Notes: a model not told the origin generated them from the letters alone. Counted from the stretch's first letter, positions 35,528-44,474 are shown. The stretch: 64,000 bases of DNA from Leisingera aquaemixtae (GCF_001458395.1 NZ_CYSR01000032.1:30003-94002); one strand, 5' to 3'. Numbers and translations are program-made.

Positions 35528-36196
35528 TTATTTTTTTCCGAGAACGCTCAGCAGCGCTTCCGCGATGTCGAGATCCTGCTGGGTCTTGATCACATGACCG
35601 GAGATCGGGTCAACCGGATAGAAGGCAATCTTGCCGTTGTAGGTGCCCAGGCCGCCCGCCTCGACGGCCTCGATATAGGATTTCGCGCGCCAGCCGGTGA
35701 TCGACCAGGTCACCCGCTGGGTTGGTTTCAGGTCCTGCGAGTTGGTCTTTTCGGCAAAGGTGAAATTGACCGGCTGGTCCTGGTACGCCACCTCGATCTG
35801 GTCCTCGATGCAGGACAGCATCACATCCGCATCCGAGGCGATGAAGGCTTCTGCGAAGGCCTGCACCTCCTGCGCGCTCAGCAGCGGCGCGATCGAATGG
35901 ACCTGGATCAGGAGGTCGCAGCCGACGTTTTTCAGGAAGTCGTAGACGAATTGCTCGGAGGTGGCGACGGAATTGCCCAGCTCTTCCGGGCGCTGGTAGA
36001 ATTTGATGCCGTACTGCTCGGCGAACTGGCCGAATTCGGCGTTTTCGGAGTTGATGTAGATCTCGTCGAAACAGCCGGATTTCTGGCACTTCTCAATCGC
36101 ATGGGTGATCAGCGGCTGGCCTGCCAGCGGCGCCAGGTTCTTTTTCTTGAGGCGCTGGCTGCCCATGCGGGCGGGGATCATGGCAACGGTTTTCAT
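35528..36196 (-). CDS. CMP-sugar synthase (acylneuraminate cytidylyltransferase family)
   Basis: A 222-residue nucleotidyltransferase of the NeuA/KdsB type. The CTP-binding signature is IPARMGSQRLKKKNLAPLAG at residues 7-26. LLIQVHSIAPLLSAQEVQAF corresponds to the substrate/metal region, and HVIKTQQDLDIAEALL matches the C-terminal end of the family. It would activate a sugar acid as CMP-sugar. No NeuB-type synthase or Kdo-8-phosphate synthase is visible in the window, so the activated sugar is unknown. The two MptE-like fusion proteins downstream are candidate users. Confidence 0.85.
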   Translation of the reverse strand: MKTVAMIPARMGSQRLKKKNLAPLAGQPLITHAIEKCQKSGCFDEIYINSENAEFGQFAEQYGIKFYQRPEELGNSVATSEQFVYDFLKNVGCDLLIQVHSIAPLLSAQEVQAFAEAFIASDADVMLSCIEDQIEVAYQDQPVNFTFAEKTNSQDLKPTQRVTWSITGWRAKSYIEAVEAGGLGTYNGKIAFYPVDPISGHVIKTQQDLDIAEALLSVLGKK

Positions 36197-36228
36197 GACG
36201 GGTCTGGTCCTTATCTGAAGGGGCCGCT

Positions 36229-37014
36229 TCAGCCGGCGGAGCGGGCAAAGACGGCGGCATAGGTGTCAAAGAGGCCGGGGCTGGCGCAGAGGCTCAGCTG
36301 GTCCTGGTCCATCGGCCGCGGCGCCGCGGCGGCGGCGTAGCTGCCATAGGCCAGCCCGGCCTCCTGCGCGATCAGCGCGCCGGCCAGATCGTCCCAGCCC
36401 TTGGCTTCGCGGCTGGCCACCAGGCTGACCCGGCCGGCGGCCGCGTAGCAGAGGTGCAGGGCCTGGCTGCCGAAATTGCGGAGCTTGAAATCCTGCAGCA
36501 GGGCGGCGAGCTGGTCCGGCGCCCGCGCGGCCAGATCCTGCAGCAGGCCGGAGCTGACGATGGCGAGCCGGGCGGCATGGCGGCGGCGCACCAGCGGCGC
36601 GCCGTCTGCAAAGGCGCCATGGCCGGCGATGGCAGAATAGGTGGTGCCGTTCGGAACGTCGTGGACCGCGGCCAGCACCGGCTGGCCGCCGGCGATCAGC
36701 GCCACGGCGACCGCATAGGCGGGCAGTCCGGCAACGAAGTTCACCGTGCCGTCCAGCGGATCCACCAGCCAAAGAGGGCCGTCGCCCTGGCCGGCGCGGT
36801 AGCCTTCCTCGCCCGTGACGGCGGAGCCGGGCAGCAGCGCCGCCAGCTCCTCCTCGAGCCGGGCCTGCATGGCCAGATCGATCGAGGTCACCAGGTCGAG
36901 CCCGTCGCTGCCCTTGTCCCGGGTGACGGCCTCCTGAGCAAAGACCTCCTGCGCCAGGCGGGGCAGGAGGCCGCAGAGTGCGTCGTGCAGCCCCGCGGGC
37001 AGGTCCGGCCGCAT
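36229..37014 (-). CDS. Inositol monophosphatase-family sugar phosphatase
   Basis: A 261-residue Mg-dependent phosphatase. Motifs are LVTSIDLAMQARLEEELAAL (Asp), VTGEEGY (the Glu pair), LWLVDPLDGTVNFVAGLPAY (the DPxDGT core) and GWDDLAGALIAQEAGLAYG (the second metal-site Asp). Members act on inositol phosphate, sugar phosphates or PAP. In this operon a sugar-phosphate substrate made by the adjacent SIS isomerase is likely. It could also clear PAP made by the nearby sulfotransferases. The start is 3 bp after the SIS gene's stop. Confidence 0.88.
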   Translation of the reverse strand: MRPDLPAGLHDALCGLLPRLAQEVFAQEAVTRDKGSDGLDLVTSIDLAMQARLEEELAALLPGSAVTGEEGYRAGQGDGPLWLVDPLDGTVNFVAGLPAYAVAVALIAGGQPVLAAVHDVPNGTTYSAIAGHGAFADGAPLVRRRHAARLAIVSSGLLQDLAARAPDQLAALLQDFKLRNFGSQALHLCYAAAGRVSLVASREAKGWDDLAGALIAQEAGLAYGSYAAAAAPRPMDQDQLSLCASPGLFDTYAAVFARSAG

Positions 37015-37017
37015 CGC

Positions 37018-37644
37018 TCAGAACTTCCGCTGGCCCAGCAGGCTCTGGTCCATGTTCGCCATGCGCAGGTATTGGGTCAGGATGTGGATGAAGGCCATGT
37101 GGACGTCTTCGATCACGCCGTAGTTCTGGGCGTTCACATGGGCGTTCAGATCCGCCAGCTCGCGCGAGCGGCCGCCGGAGAACCCGGTGAAGGACACCGA
37201 GGCCATGCCTTTTTCGCGCGCCACCTGCAGGGCGCGCACCACGTTTTCGGAATCGCCGGAGGAGCTGACGGTCCACACCAGGTCGCCGGGGCGGCCCATG
37301 GACTGCAGCTGATAGGCAAAGACCTCGTCATAGGAGATGTCATTGGCCAGCGCCGAATTCATCTCGGTATGCGCGGCCAGCGACATCACCCGCGGCATCA
37401 GGTCGGTGTCAGTGCGCACGCATTTCAGGAAGTCGCACAGCGAATGGTTGGCAATCCCGGCGGAGCCGCCGTTGCCGCAGATGTAGATGAAATTGCCATT
37501 GTCGATGGTTTCTTTGACCAGGGCGGCAATCTTGTCCAGCACGCTCAGGTCGCTGGCTTGCACGGCGGCGGCCAGGGTGGCGAAATACTCGGCGGCAAAA
37601 CCGGCGCAGCTGTCAAAGGGGGTCGTCGGGAAAAGGGCAGTCAT
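37018..37644 (-). CDS. SIS-domain sugar-phosphate isomerase (GmhA-like)
   Basis: A 208-residue single SIS-domain protein. Core motif FIYICGNGGSAGIANHSLCD at ~residues 50-69, and GDLVWTVSSSGDSENVVRAL for the phosphate-binding serine loop. Length and motif spacing are closest to phosphoheptose isomerase GmhA, but the family also includes arabinose-5-phosphate isomerases, so the substrate is open. Conserved EDVHMAFIHILTQYLR at the C-terminus could supply active-site residues. It belongs to the sugar-precursor block with the phosphatase and CMP-transferase. Confidence 0.85.
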   Translation of the reverse strand: MTALFPTTPFDSCAGFAAEYFATLAAAVQASDLSVLDKIAALVKETIDNGNFIYICGNGGSAGIANHSLCDFLKCVRTDTDLMPRVMSLAAHTEMNSALANDISYDEVFAYQLQSMGRPGDLVWTVSSSGDSENVVRALQVAREKGMASVSFTGFSGGRSRELADLNAHVNAQNYGVIEDVHMAFIHILTQYLRMANMDQSLLGQRKF

Positions 37645-37659
37645 AGTGCGGAAGTCCTG

Positions 37660-38637
37660 TCAGGTTTGGAGGGCGAAACGCATCACGCCCGATTTCAGGC
37701 TGCGCTGAAGCAGGATCTGCAGGTCGCGCAGCCGGTCTTTGCTGGCCTCCCGGAAGAAGCTCGACCAGAAGGGGATGTGTTCATTTTCGGCGCTGTTGAA
37801 ATGCTGCTCCAGCAGCACCGCATCGCGGCGGCCGGGGGTGGAGGCCTCCAGAACGGTGTATCCGCTGTCCCGGGCCAGCTGTTCGAAGCCCTTGACGGAA
37901 AACAGGTTCAGCCGGTCCAGCGGGATGAAGCTGGGGGAATCCGCGCCGAGAATTTCATATTCCAAGCCGTCGGCGCAGGAGGTGCCGATAAAGACGACGG
38001 TGCCCTTGGCCACCGTCTCGCGGATGGTGCGCAGCAGCAGGGCGGGATCTGCGACCCGGTCCATTTCCGCCTGCACCAGCACCGCCTTGGGCGCGTGTTC
38101 GCGCAGCACCTGGCGCAGCTGCCCGTAACCGTCTTCCGCACCGGCCTGCAGCGGCAGGAAGCGCCAGCTGCGTTTATGGCTCAGGCGGCTGGCGGCGTCT
38201 TCGAAGCCGGGGGCCTGAGAGCAGAAGCGGTAGTCCAGAACCGTTTCCAGCCGGGTTTCGGTCCGGGCTTCTGTCAGGCTGATCCAGTTCAGCAGGGAGA
38301 TAAACTCGAATTCGCGGTCCTCGCCGCTGTCCGGCGGTGAGGCCGCGGGCAGTTCCTGGCGCAGCCGGTCCAGTTCCTGCTGAGCAGGCACTTTTGCGGA
38401 ATAGATGCTGTTGCAGCCCTGACAGCGGTGGAAGGGCAGGAAATTGCGGCTGAAAATCCGGCTCCTGGCGATGTCCTCGCCGCAGGCCGGGCACGTGCTG
38501 CGGCTGTGCCAGGCAGCATTGTCGTTCAGCTGCAAATCGGTCAGCGCCCTGTTGCGGGCCAGCCGGTAGAGTTCGGGTTTGCGCCCGGTGACGGTCGAAA
38601 TGTCAGGCAGGTGGTCAAGGAAGACGGGGGTTTGCAT
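37660..38637 (-). CDS. Zinc-ribbon methyltransferase-like protein
   Basis: A 325-residue protein with an N-terminal zinc ribbon (CPACGEDIARSRIF then HRCQGCNSIYS, residues ~48-80). After it comes a domain resembling a class I methyltransferase (REFEFISLLNWISLTEARTE, TRLETVLDYRFCSQAPGFED, FIGTSCADGLEYEILGADSP). The glycine-rich SAM motif is poorly conserved, so SAM binding is uncertain. The organisation is similar to C-methyltransferases of deoxysugar pathways, like those at 47096-51782. The ATG at 38637 is chosen; the frame extends 20 codons further upstream into the preceding gene. Confidence 0.6.
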   Translation of the reverse strand: MQTPVFLDHLPDISTVTGRKPELYRLARNRALTDLQLNDNAAWHSRSTCPACGEDIARSRIFSRNFLPFHRCQGCNSIYSAKVPAQQELDRLRQELPAASPPDSGEDREFEFISLLNWISLTEARTETRLETVLDYRFCSQAPGFEDAASRLSHKRSWRFLPLQAGAEDGYGQLRQVLREHAPKAVLVQAEMDRVADPALLLRTIRETVAKGTVVFIGTSCADGLEYEILGADSPSFIPLDRLNLFSVKGFEQLARDSGYTVLEASTPGRRDAVLLEQHFNSAENEHIPFWSSFFREASKDRLRDLQILLQRSLKSGVMRFALQT

Positions 38638-38651
38638 TGGTTTTGGGGCCC

Positions 38652-39692
38652 TTACTCGGCGGCGCTGATGACCCGGCTTTTCAGCTGGGCGTTCCATTCC
38701 GGATCGGCGGCATAGATCGCTTCCACCAGTTCCATGACGTCAAGGGCCTGCCCGGAGGTGCCGCTGCGGACCGGCATGCCATCGGCGATTGCGGCGTGGA
38801 ACTCCGCGGCTTCCTTGTCCCAGGACAGATCCTCGGTAAAGCGGATTTCCTGGCACTCCGGGTTCGGGATCGGGTTGCCGTCCTTGTCGAGCCGGTTCAG
38901 CGCCACGGTCAGCACCTCGGTGCCGTAGCTGCCGGAGGCCGAGAGAATCCCGTCCACCGAGATGAAGCCGTTGCGCATGTAAAGCTCGAGCCGGAACGTG
39001 TGCTGCCACTGGGTGGCGGAGGAATGCACCGAAGCAATCACCCCGTCGGGGTTTTTCATCAGCGCGAATGCGTTGTCCTCGACGGGAACCTCGGTCCAGA
39101 ACTTGCGCTGCACGAAGGATTGCACCTCGGTGAAGCGGCCGGCAAACATCTGGAACAGATCCAGCATGTGAATGCCCTGGTCGATCAGGATGCCGCCGCC
39201 GGATTGCTCGGGATCGTTGCGCCAGTTCTGGGCATAGTTCGGCCCGCCGGCCTTCCCGTAGACCCCGCGTATGAAGTAGAGATCGCCCATCGTGCCGGCA
39301 TCGATCAGCTTCTTGGCCTCTTCGATGGCGTCGTGGACGCGGTGATTGAACCCGAATTTCAGCACCAGCCCCGGGTTTGCGGCCTCGGCCTCGCGCATGC
39401 GCCGGACATCCTGGGAATTGCGCCCGGGCGGTTTTTCCGAGAACACATGCTTGCCGCGGGCGAGCGCTTCGCACACCACATCCGGAATCATCATATTGGG
39501 AACGCTGCAGACAATGACATCCGGGTCATAGCCGTAGACTGCCAGCGGGTCGGTCACCATCGGCACCGTGGCGTCCGGATCGATCTGCGTGTCGCAGGCC
39601 ACGACAACCTCGAAGCCGCCATGCCGTTCCATGGCTTCGTGGCGGATCCTGCCCATCTTGCCATAGCCGATAATGGCGGTGCGTAGCGTCAT
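38652..39692 (-). CDS. Gfo/Idh/MocA-family sugar oxidoreductase
   Basis: A 346-residue NAD(P)-dependent dehydrogenase. The Rossmann motif AIIGYGKMGRIRHEAMERHG is at residues 6-25, VFSEKPPGRNSQDVRRMREA contains the family's EKP lysine, and LKFGFNHRVHDAIEEAKKLI is a typical substrate-side segment. Substrates are free or nucleotide-linked sugars. It is the first gene of the leftward operon; AGGAATTCCTC lies just before the ATG at 39692 and a good promoter lies about 30 bp upstream. Confidence 0.88.
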   Translation of the reverse strand: MTLRTAIIGYGKMGRIRHEAMERHGGFEVVVACDTQIDPDATVPMVTDPLAVYGYDPDVIVCSVPNMMIPDVVCEALARGKHVFSEKPPGRNSQDVRRMREAEAANPGLVLKFGFNHRVHDAIEEAKKLIDAGTMGDLYFIRGVYGKAGGPNYAQNWRNDPEQSGGGILIDQGIHMLDLFQMFAGRFTEVQSFVQRKFWTEVPVEDNAFALMKNPDGVIASVHSSATQWQHTFRLELYMRNGFISVDGILSASGSYGTEVLTVALNRLDKDGNPIPNPECQEIRFTEDLSWDKEAAEFHAAIADGMPVRSGTSGQALDVMELVEAIYAADPEWNAQLKSRVISAAE

Positions 39693-39722
39693 GAGGAATT
39701 CCTGTATTAGATGTTTTGCTGC

Positions 39723-39751
39723 TTGATAGCACACGTATAGGGGTGTGCCAA
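39723..39751 (-). promoter_or_regulatory. Promoter with overlapping operator-like repeat for the 14.5-kb operon
   Basis: Read on the minus strand: -35 TTGGCA, a 17-bp spacer, -10 TATCAA, ending 31 bp before the ATG at 39692. An inverted repeat GCACAC-8 nt-GTGTGC (39729-39748) fills the spacer, where a bound repressor would block RNA polymerase. Confidence 0.5.
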
Positions 39752-39916
39752 ATGAACCGTACGCAGGCGGCTGGGCTGCTCATTTTTGCGCGACATTACT
39801 GATCGGGAATCCGGGATGCAAGACGCTGCGGCGCGCGCCGGTATTTCCTCTTCCAGTAGAAGGGGCTAGGGTGCGCCGGGGCCCTGCGCGGGCCGGAACT
39901 GGAACTGGAGAATGCC

Positions 39917-40636
39917 ATGAATCATCTGGTCAGCGCGCTGCAGGACGCCCGTGCCAAAGGCGAGGCTGCCCGTATCACGGCACAGGATCTGCCGCGGGCG
40001 GTGGAAGAGGCCTATGCGGCGGGGCTGAGCCAGGCGCCGGAGGTGGCGGCCTGGAAGATTGGCGGCGCGAACCCCTGGTCCCGGCAGGTTTTTGCCAATG
40101 CCGAGGTTTTCTTCGGGCCGCTGACGCCGCGGGAAGTGGCCGTCGGGACGGATGTGCTGAGTCTTGCGGGCCTGCATGCGCCGCTGGCGGAGCCGGAACT
40201 CATGCTGGAGCTGGGGGATGATCTGGAGGCTGAGCTGCCGTTTGCCCGCATGGGGCTGGGCTTCGAGATCCCGGCCAGTGTCCTGCCGGACGGGGCAAAG
40301 AGCCTGCTGACCGGGCAGATGGCCGACCGGGCAGGCGCCGGGGCGCTCTGGATTGGCGCGGTACAGCCCTTCGACGCTGCGCGCTGCGGGGCTGCATTCG
40401 TTTCGCACTTCCGCCGCAACGGCGCAGCGGCAGCGGAAGGCGGCAGCGGGAATATCATCGGCGGCCCGGTCGGGGCCGCGAAGGAGTTCCTGGCCCTCGC
40501 CCGGCGCCATGGCATGCCGCTGGCGCAGGGCCAGTGGATCGCAACCGGAGGGTTGAGCCCGGCGGTGCCCGCCGCACCCGGGGACTTGCTGGAATGCCGC
40601 GCGATGGACATGGAGGTGCGCCTCCGGCTGGCCTGA
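39917..40636 (+). CDS. Fumarylacetoacetate hydrolase/2-keto-4-pentenoate hydratase-like protein
   Basis: A 239-residue protein of the FAH/hydratase fold. It contains AWKIGGANPWSRQVFANAEV (the KIG substrate loop), EPELMLELGDDLEAELP (the acidic metal-ligand E-x-E region), MGLGFEIPASVL, and GNIIGGPVGAAKEFLALARR near the C-terminus. Family members hydrate or cleave 2-oxo acids. It is the only rightward gene of this stretch and is divergent from the large operon. Its product could feed the sugar-acid chemistry next door, but nothing in the sequence proves it. GGAG lies 8 bases before the ATG. Confidence 0.75.
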   Translation: MNHLVSALQDARAKGEAARITAQDLPRAVEEAYAAGLSQAPEVAAWKIGGANPWSRQVFANAEVFFGPLTPREVAVGTDVLSLAGLHAPLAEPELMLELGDDLEAELPFARMGLGFEIPASVLPDGAKSLLTGQMADRAGAGALWIGAVQPFDAARCGAAFVSHFRRNGAAAAEGGSGNIIGGPVGAAKEFLALARRHGMPLAQGQWIATGGLSPAVPAAPGDLLECRAMDMEVRLRLA

Positions 40637-40718
40637 CCGCCGGAACACGCTGAGGCCGCGGCCTGCAAGCGGCCCGCAGCGGCGGGCAGACCGGCTCCTG
40701 CCAAGACCCCCGCGGGCC

Positions 40719-41900
40719 TCAGCGCACCAGCCATTCCTCCACCTCCGCGGAGATCTGCCGCATCCGGGTCCAGCCCGGCGCTGCGGGCTGGCCGCGGTGC
40801 AGGCGGAGCTTGCCCAGAAGACCCGCCAGCGCCCACTCCGGGCGCTCTGAGCGCGGCACGTAAGGCCGCCCGGGATCATAGGCGGGGTTTTCCTGCGGCT
40901 GTCCTGCCGCATCGCGCAGCAGGCCGCCATAGGCGTCGCGCAGCCAGCGGTGCTTCCAGCCGTCCAGATCGCCGTCGCCGATCACCGCCGGGGTGCTGCT
41001 GATCACGCCGATGGGCACCTCGCCGGGCTGCGCCGGGCGGATTTTGGCGCCCTCCAGCACCACGCTGAGGCCGCGGCGGTCCTCGGCCATGGGGTTGCCG
41101 TCGGCCCATTCGAACCATTCCGCGTAATCGGCGCCGCCGCCGGACCAGGCGCCGGTGCAGCTGCCGTTGCCGTCCGCGCCGAGCCGGAAATCCGGGCTGC
41201 CGCTGCCCGCCAGCAGGTAGTCGGCGCTGCCGCCGGCAATCTCCAGATGCGCCGCCGGGGTGGCGGTGCCAAGGCCCGCGCGGCCGTTTGCCTTGAGCGC
41301 CAGCGCGGTGCTCCAGCTGCTGCCATCGGCGGAGAGTTTCACCGAGAAATCGTCATCGCCCGCCAGCCCCATCTCGGCCCGGCCGCTCCAGTTCGACTGG
41401 AATAGCACGGAAGCGGTGTCGCTGCTGGCGGCCTTGTTCACCTTGAGCTGATGGCCTGCTCCGGCATGGGTCAGCAGCGTTGCCGGGCCGGAGACCGCCA
41501 GCGGGTTGGCGGCATCGGCGGCGGTGCCCACCCCGACCCGGGCAAGGTTCTGGGTTGCGGCGGGCGGCAGGATCCAGGCGCTGCCGTCCCAGACCCTCAG
41601 CTCCGCCTCCGCCAGGCCCCAGGCGCGCCAGCCGGGCCGGGGGGGCAGGAACAGCCAGCCCTCGCCCTGCCAGACCGCGATCTCGCCGGCATGGCCGGCC
41701 CAGGCCGCCTGCGGCGCCGCGCCAAGCGCATGGCTCTCGCCCGGGGCCGGGCTGGCGGGCGGGGTGGCGGCATCGAACCCCTCGACGCTGAGCTGCACCA
41801 GCGCATCCAGCAGCTGCAGCGCTTCGTTGTGGGTCACATGTTTCTGCGCCTGGGAGGGCATCAGATAGGGCAGGGCAAGGATCGGCGAGGACTGGGTCAT
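40719..41900 (-). CDS. DUF2793 protein with Peptidase G2-like C-terminus (phage/GTA spike-like)
   Basis: A 393-residue protein. Residues ~5-110 match the DUF2793 type: LPYLMPSQAQKHVTHNEALQ and EGEIAVWQGEGWLF-like tryptophan-rich beta segments. The middle has beta-rich repeats (VGVGTAADAANPLAVSG, AGLGTATPAAHLEIAGG) typical of tail-fibre proteins. The C-terminal ~150 residues resemble the intramolecular-chaperone autoproteolytic domain (GADYAEWFEWADGNPMAEDR, then VPIGVISSTPAVIGDGDLDG). DUF2793 occurs in head-spike proteins of the Rhodobacter gene transfer agent, which bind capsule. There are no other phage genes here, so a glycan-binding surface role is suggested. Confidence 0.78.
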   Translation of the reverse strand: MTQSSPILALPYLMPSQAQKHVTHNEALQLLDALVQLSVEGFDAATPPASPAPGESHALGAAPQAAWAGHAGEIAVWQGEGWLFLPPRPGWRAWGLAEAELRVWDGSAWILPPAATQNLARVGVGTAADAANPLAVSGPATLLTHAGAGHQLKVNKAASSDTASVLFQSNWSGRAEMGLAGDDDFSVKLSADGSSWSTALALKANGRAGLGTATPAAHLEIAGGSADYLLAGSGSPDFRLGADGNGSCTGAWSGGGADYAEWFEWADGNPMAEDRRGLSVVLEGAKIRPAQPGEVPIGVISSTPAVIGDGDLDGWKHRWLRDAYGGLLRDAAGQPQENPAYDPGRPYVPRSERPEWALAGLLGKLRLHRGQPAAPGWTRMRQISAEVEEWLVR

Positions 41901-42182
41901 GGGGCGCGGGCTCCGGCTGTGGCGGGAAACGGGATCCGCGCCAGAGTGCCAGAGCCGGGTCAAGCGCAGGCTAACGGGGCGTGCGCCGGAAACGCAACGG
42001 CTGCAGGCAGGGCGGGGGCAGGGCGGGGCGGGGGCGCCTGTTCCCGCCCCGTTCCCGGCCTGTTCGCGCAATTGTCATCAATCTGTAAACAATGTCCCTG
42101 ATTTCGCCCGTTTTGCTTCCCGCTTTGTGCCGGGCGGTCCCGCCAGCCTGAGTCCCGGATCGCAAGCGCAAAGGAGCGGGTC

Positions 42183-44474
42183 ATGGCACTGGCATTCACC
42201 GGACGGTTCGGCACGGAGGATCTGATTTTCGGCACCGGCCTGCGCGATCTGGAAATCGCGGTGCAGGACGGCCAGGCCACGCTTTATGCCGTCACCGGCC
42301 TGAATGGCGGCATCAGCCGCTGGCAGCTGTCCGGCGACGGCAGCCTGCCGCAGCTGGCGGGCCAGCAGCTGCATGGCGCGGCCGGCTTGCGCACCGGCCC
42401 GGTCCAGCTGGCCGAGGCGGGCGGTGCGGTGCGGCTGGTGCAGGGCCAGACCAGCGGGGGCGACCTGACCTATTACGAGCTGCAGGACGGCGGCAGCCTG
42501 GGCGGCCAGCAGCGCGACGCGCTGGCGGGCGCCGATGCGGGCGGCTTTGGCGCGGTGGCGCTGCTGGAGCTGGCGGGCGGAAAAACGGCATTTTACGCGG
42601 TGGGGGCCGCCAGCGGCGCGCTGCAGGGCTGGCAGCTGGATGCGGCGGGCGATGTGCAGGGCCAGACCGCCGCCGCGGGCGGCAGCGGCGCCCTGCAGCT
42701 GGATCCGGCGGCGCTGCTGGCCACGGTGCAGACGCCGGGCGGCCCGGTGCTGCTGGCGGCGGATGCGCAAGGGCTGCACAGCTGCCGCGCCGATGCTGCC
42801 ACCGGCGCCTTGACCCCGGCAGATGATCTGGGCGCGGCGCAGGGGCTGTCCGTCTCCGGCATCACCGCGCTGGAAAGCTTTGAGGCCTTCGGCAAATCCT
42901 GGGCGCTGATCGGCGCTGCGGGCAGCAGCTCGCTCACCCTGGTGCAGGTGGCGGCGGACGGGGGGCTGCGCCTTGAGACCCAGCTGATGGACACCGCGAT
43001 GACCCGCTTTGGCGGCGTTGCGGCGCTGGAGGTGGTGGAGGCGGAGGGCCATGTTTTGGTGCTGGCGGCGGGCAATGACGGCGGCCTCAGCCTGTTCACC
43101 CTGGCGCCGGGCGCCGGGCTCATCCACCTGCAGAGCCTGGAGCATATGCCCGGGCTGGGGCTGCAGAACGTGACCGCGCTGGAAGCGGCGGTTGCGGGCG
43201 GCGCGCTGCAGGTCTTTGCCGCCTCCGGCGCGGCAGGCGGCATCAGCCAGTTCACCCTGCCGCTGGCGGATCTGGGGGAGGTGCGGCTGGCGGCGGCGGG
43301 CGCCGCCCGGCTGGACGGCAGCGCCGGCAATGACGTGCTGGACGGCGGCGGCAGCGGCGCGGACATCTTTGGCGGGGCCGGCGACGACGTGCTGGTGGCA
43401 GGGGCCCGCGGCGGCGCGCTGGACGGCGGTCGCGGCGCCGATGTCTTTGTCATCAACCCGGCGGCCGAAGCGGTGACGGTGCGCGGCTTCACCCCCGGCG
43501 AGGACCGGCTGGACCTGTCGCTGTTCGAGGGCCTTTACAGCGCCGCCCAGCTGGACAGCCGCGGGCGCAGCTTTGGCATCGAGATCGAAGCGGGGGAGAC
43601 CCGGATCCTGCTGGTGCAGGAGGGCGGCGGCGCGCTGGCGCTGGAGGATGTGTTCGGCCCCTCGCTGCAGTTTGCCTTCCCGGATCGCCAGGCCCCGGGC
43701 GTGACCCTGCCCGGCGGCGGGTTTTACGGCGGCCGCGGCAGCGACCGGATCTCGGGCACCGGCGGCAGCGACCTGCTGGACGGCCTGGCGGGCGGCGACG
43801 TGCTGGCGGGCGGCGGCGGCACCGATACCCTCAAGGGCGGCAGCGGCGATGACCTGCTGCTGGGCGGCAGCGGCCGCGACCGGCTGGACGGCGGCACCGG
43901 CAGCGACACTCTCAAGGGCGGCAGCAGCAGCGACCTGCTGAAGGGCGGCAGCGGCGCGGACCGGCTGATGGGCGGCAGCGGCGATGACATGCTGAAGGGC
44001 GGCGGCAGCGGCGACCTGCTGAAGGGCGGCGGCGGCGCGGACCGGCTGATCGGCGGCGGCGGCAATGACAGGCTGACGGGCGGCGGCAGCAGCGACCTGC
44101 TGAAAAGCGGCGGCGGCGATGACCGGCTGGCGGGCGGCGGCGGTGATGACCGCCTGCAGGGCGGCGGCGGCCGCGACCTGCTGAAAGGCGGCAGCGGCGA
44201 TGACCGGCTGGAGGGCGGCGGCGGCAACGACAAGCTGGCCGGGCAGGGCGGCGCCGATGTCTTTGTCTTTGCCAGCGGCCACGGCCGCGACACGGTCGCG
44301 GATTTCGTGCCGGGCACGGACCTGATCGACCTGGGCGGGGCGGCGGCGGACGGGTTTGACGGCCTGAACATCAGCCGGGCGGACGGCGGCACGCTGATCG
44401 GCACCGGGTCGGGCAGGATCTTCCTGGAGGACCTGCGCCCCGGCCAGCTGGATGCGGATGATTTCCTGTTCTGA
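42183..44474 (+). CDS. RTX calcium-binding protein with N-terminal propeller-like region
   Basis: A 763-residue secreted protein without a signal peptide. Residues ~1-370 form a series of ~50-residue beta-rich repeats (DGQATLYAVTGLNGGISRWQ, GGKTAFYAVGAASGALQGWQ, EGHVLVLAAGNDGGLSLFTL), suggesting a beta-propeller. RTX nonapeptides appear at ~375-420 and ~515-700, in glycine-rich GGSGDDLLLGGSGRD form. The C-terminus (GRDTVADFVPGTDLIDLGG ... DADDFLF) fits a type I secretion signal. AAGGAG precedes the ATG. The transporter at 1743-4933 is the only visible exporter for it. The repeat DNA is extremely GC-rich. Confidence 0.9.
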   Translation: MALAFTGRFGTEDLIFGTGLRDLEIAVQDGQATLYAVTGLNGGISRWQLSGDGSLPQLAGQQLHGAAGLRTGPVQLAEAGGAVRLVQGQTSGGDLTYYELQDGGSLGGQQRDALAGADAGGFGAVALLELAGGKTAFYAVGAASGALQGWQLDAAGDVQGQTAAAGGSGALQLDPAALLATVQTPGGPVLLAADAQGLHSCRADAATGALTPADDLGAAQGLSVSGITALESFEAFGKSWALIGAAGSSSLTLVQVAADGGLRLETQLMDTAMTRFGGVAALEVVEAEGHVLVLAAGNDGGLSLFTLAPGAGLIHLQSLEHMPGLGLQNVTALEAAVAGGALQVFAASGAAGGISQFTLPLADLGEVRLAAAGAARLDGSAGNDVLDGGGSGADIFGGAGDDVLVAGARGGALDGGRGADVFVINPAAEAVTVRGFTPGEDRLDLSLFEGLYSAAQLDSRGRSFGIEIEAGETRILLVQEGGGALALEDVFGPSLQFAFPDRQAPGVTLPGGGFYGGRGSDRISGTGGSDLLDGLAGGDVLAGGGGTDTLKGGSGDDLLLGGSGRDRLDGGTGSDTLKGGSSSDLLKGGSGADRLMGGSGDDMLKGGGSGDLLKGGGGADRLIGGGGNDRLTGGGSSDLLKSGGGDDRLAGGGGDDRLQGGGGRDLLKGGSGDDRLEGGGGNDKLAGQGGADVFVFASGHGRDTVADFVPGTDLIDLGGAAADGFDGLNISRADGGTLIGTGSGRIFLEDLRPGQLDADDFLF

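Noticed and set aside
39730..39760. Possible sigma-54 promoter (TGGCAC...) upstream of the large operon
   Set aside because: The -12 TTGC element is missing at the required distance; the sigma-70-type pair fits better.
43730..44250. Dense short repeats that could be mistaken for a CRISPR array or satellite
   Set aside because: They are in-frame RTX nonapeptide codons without constant repeat-spacer structure.
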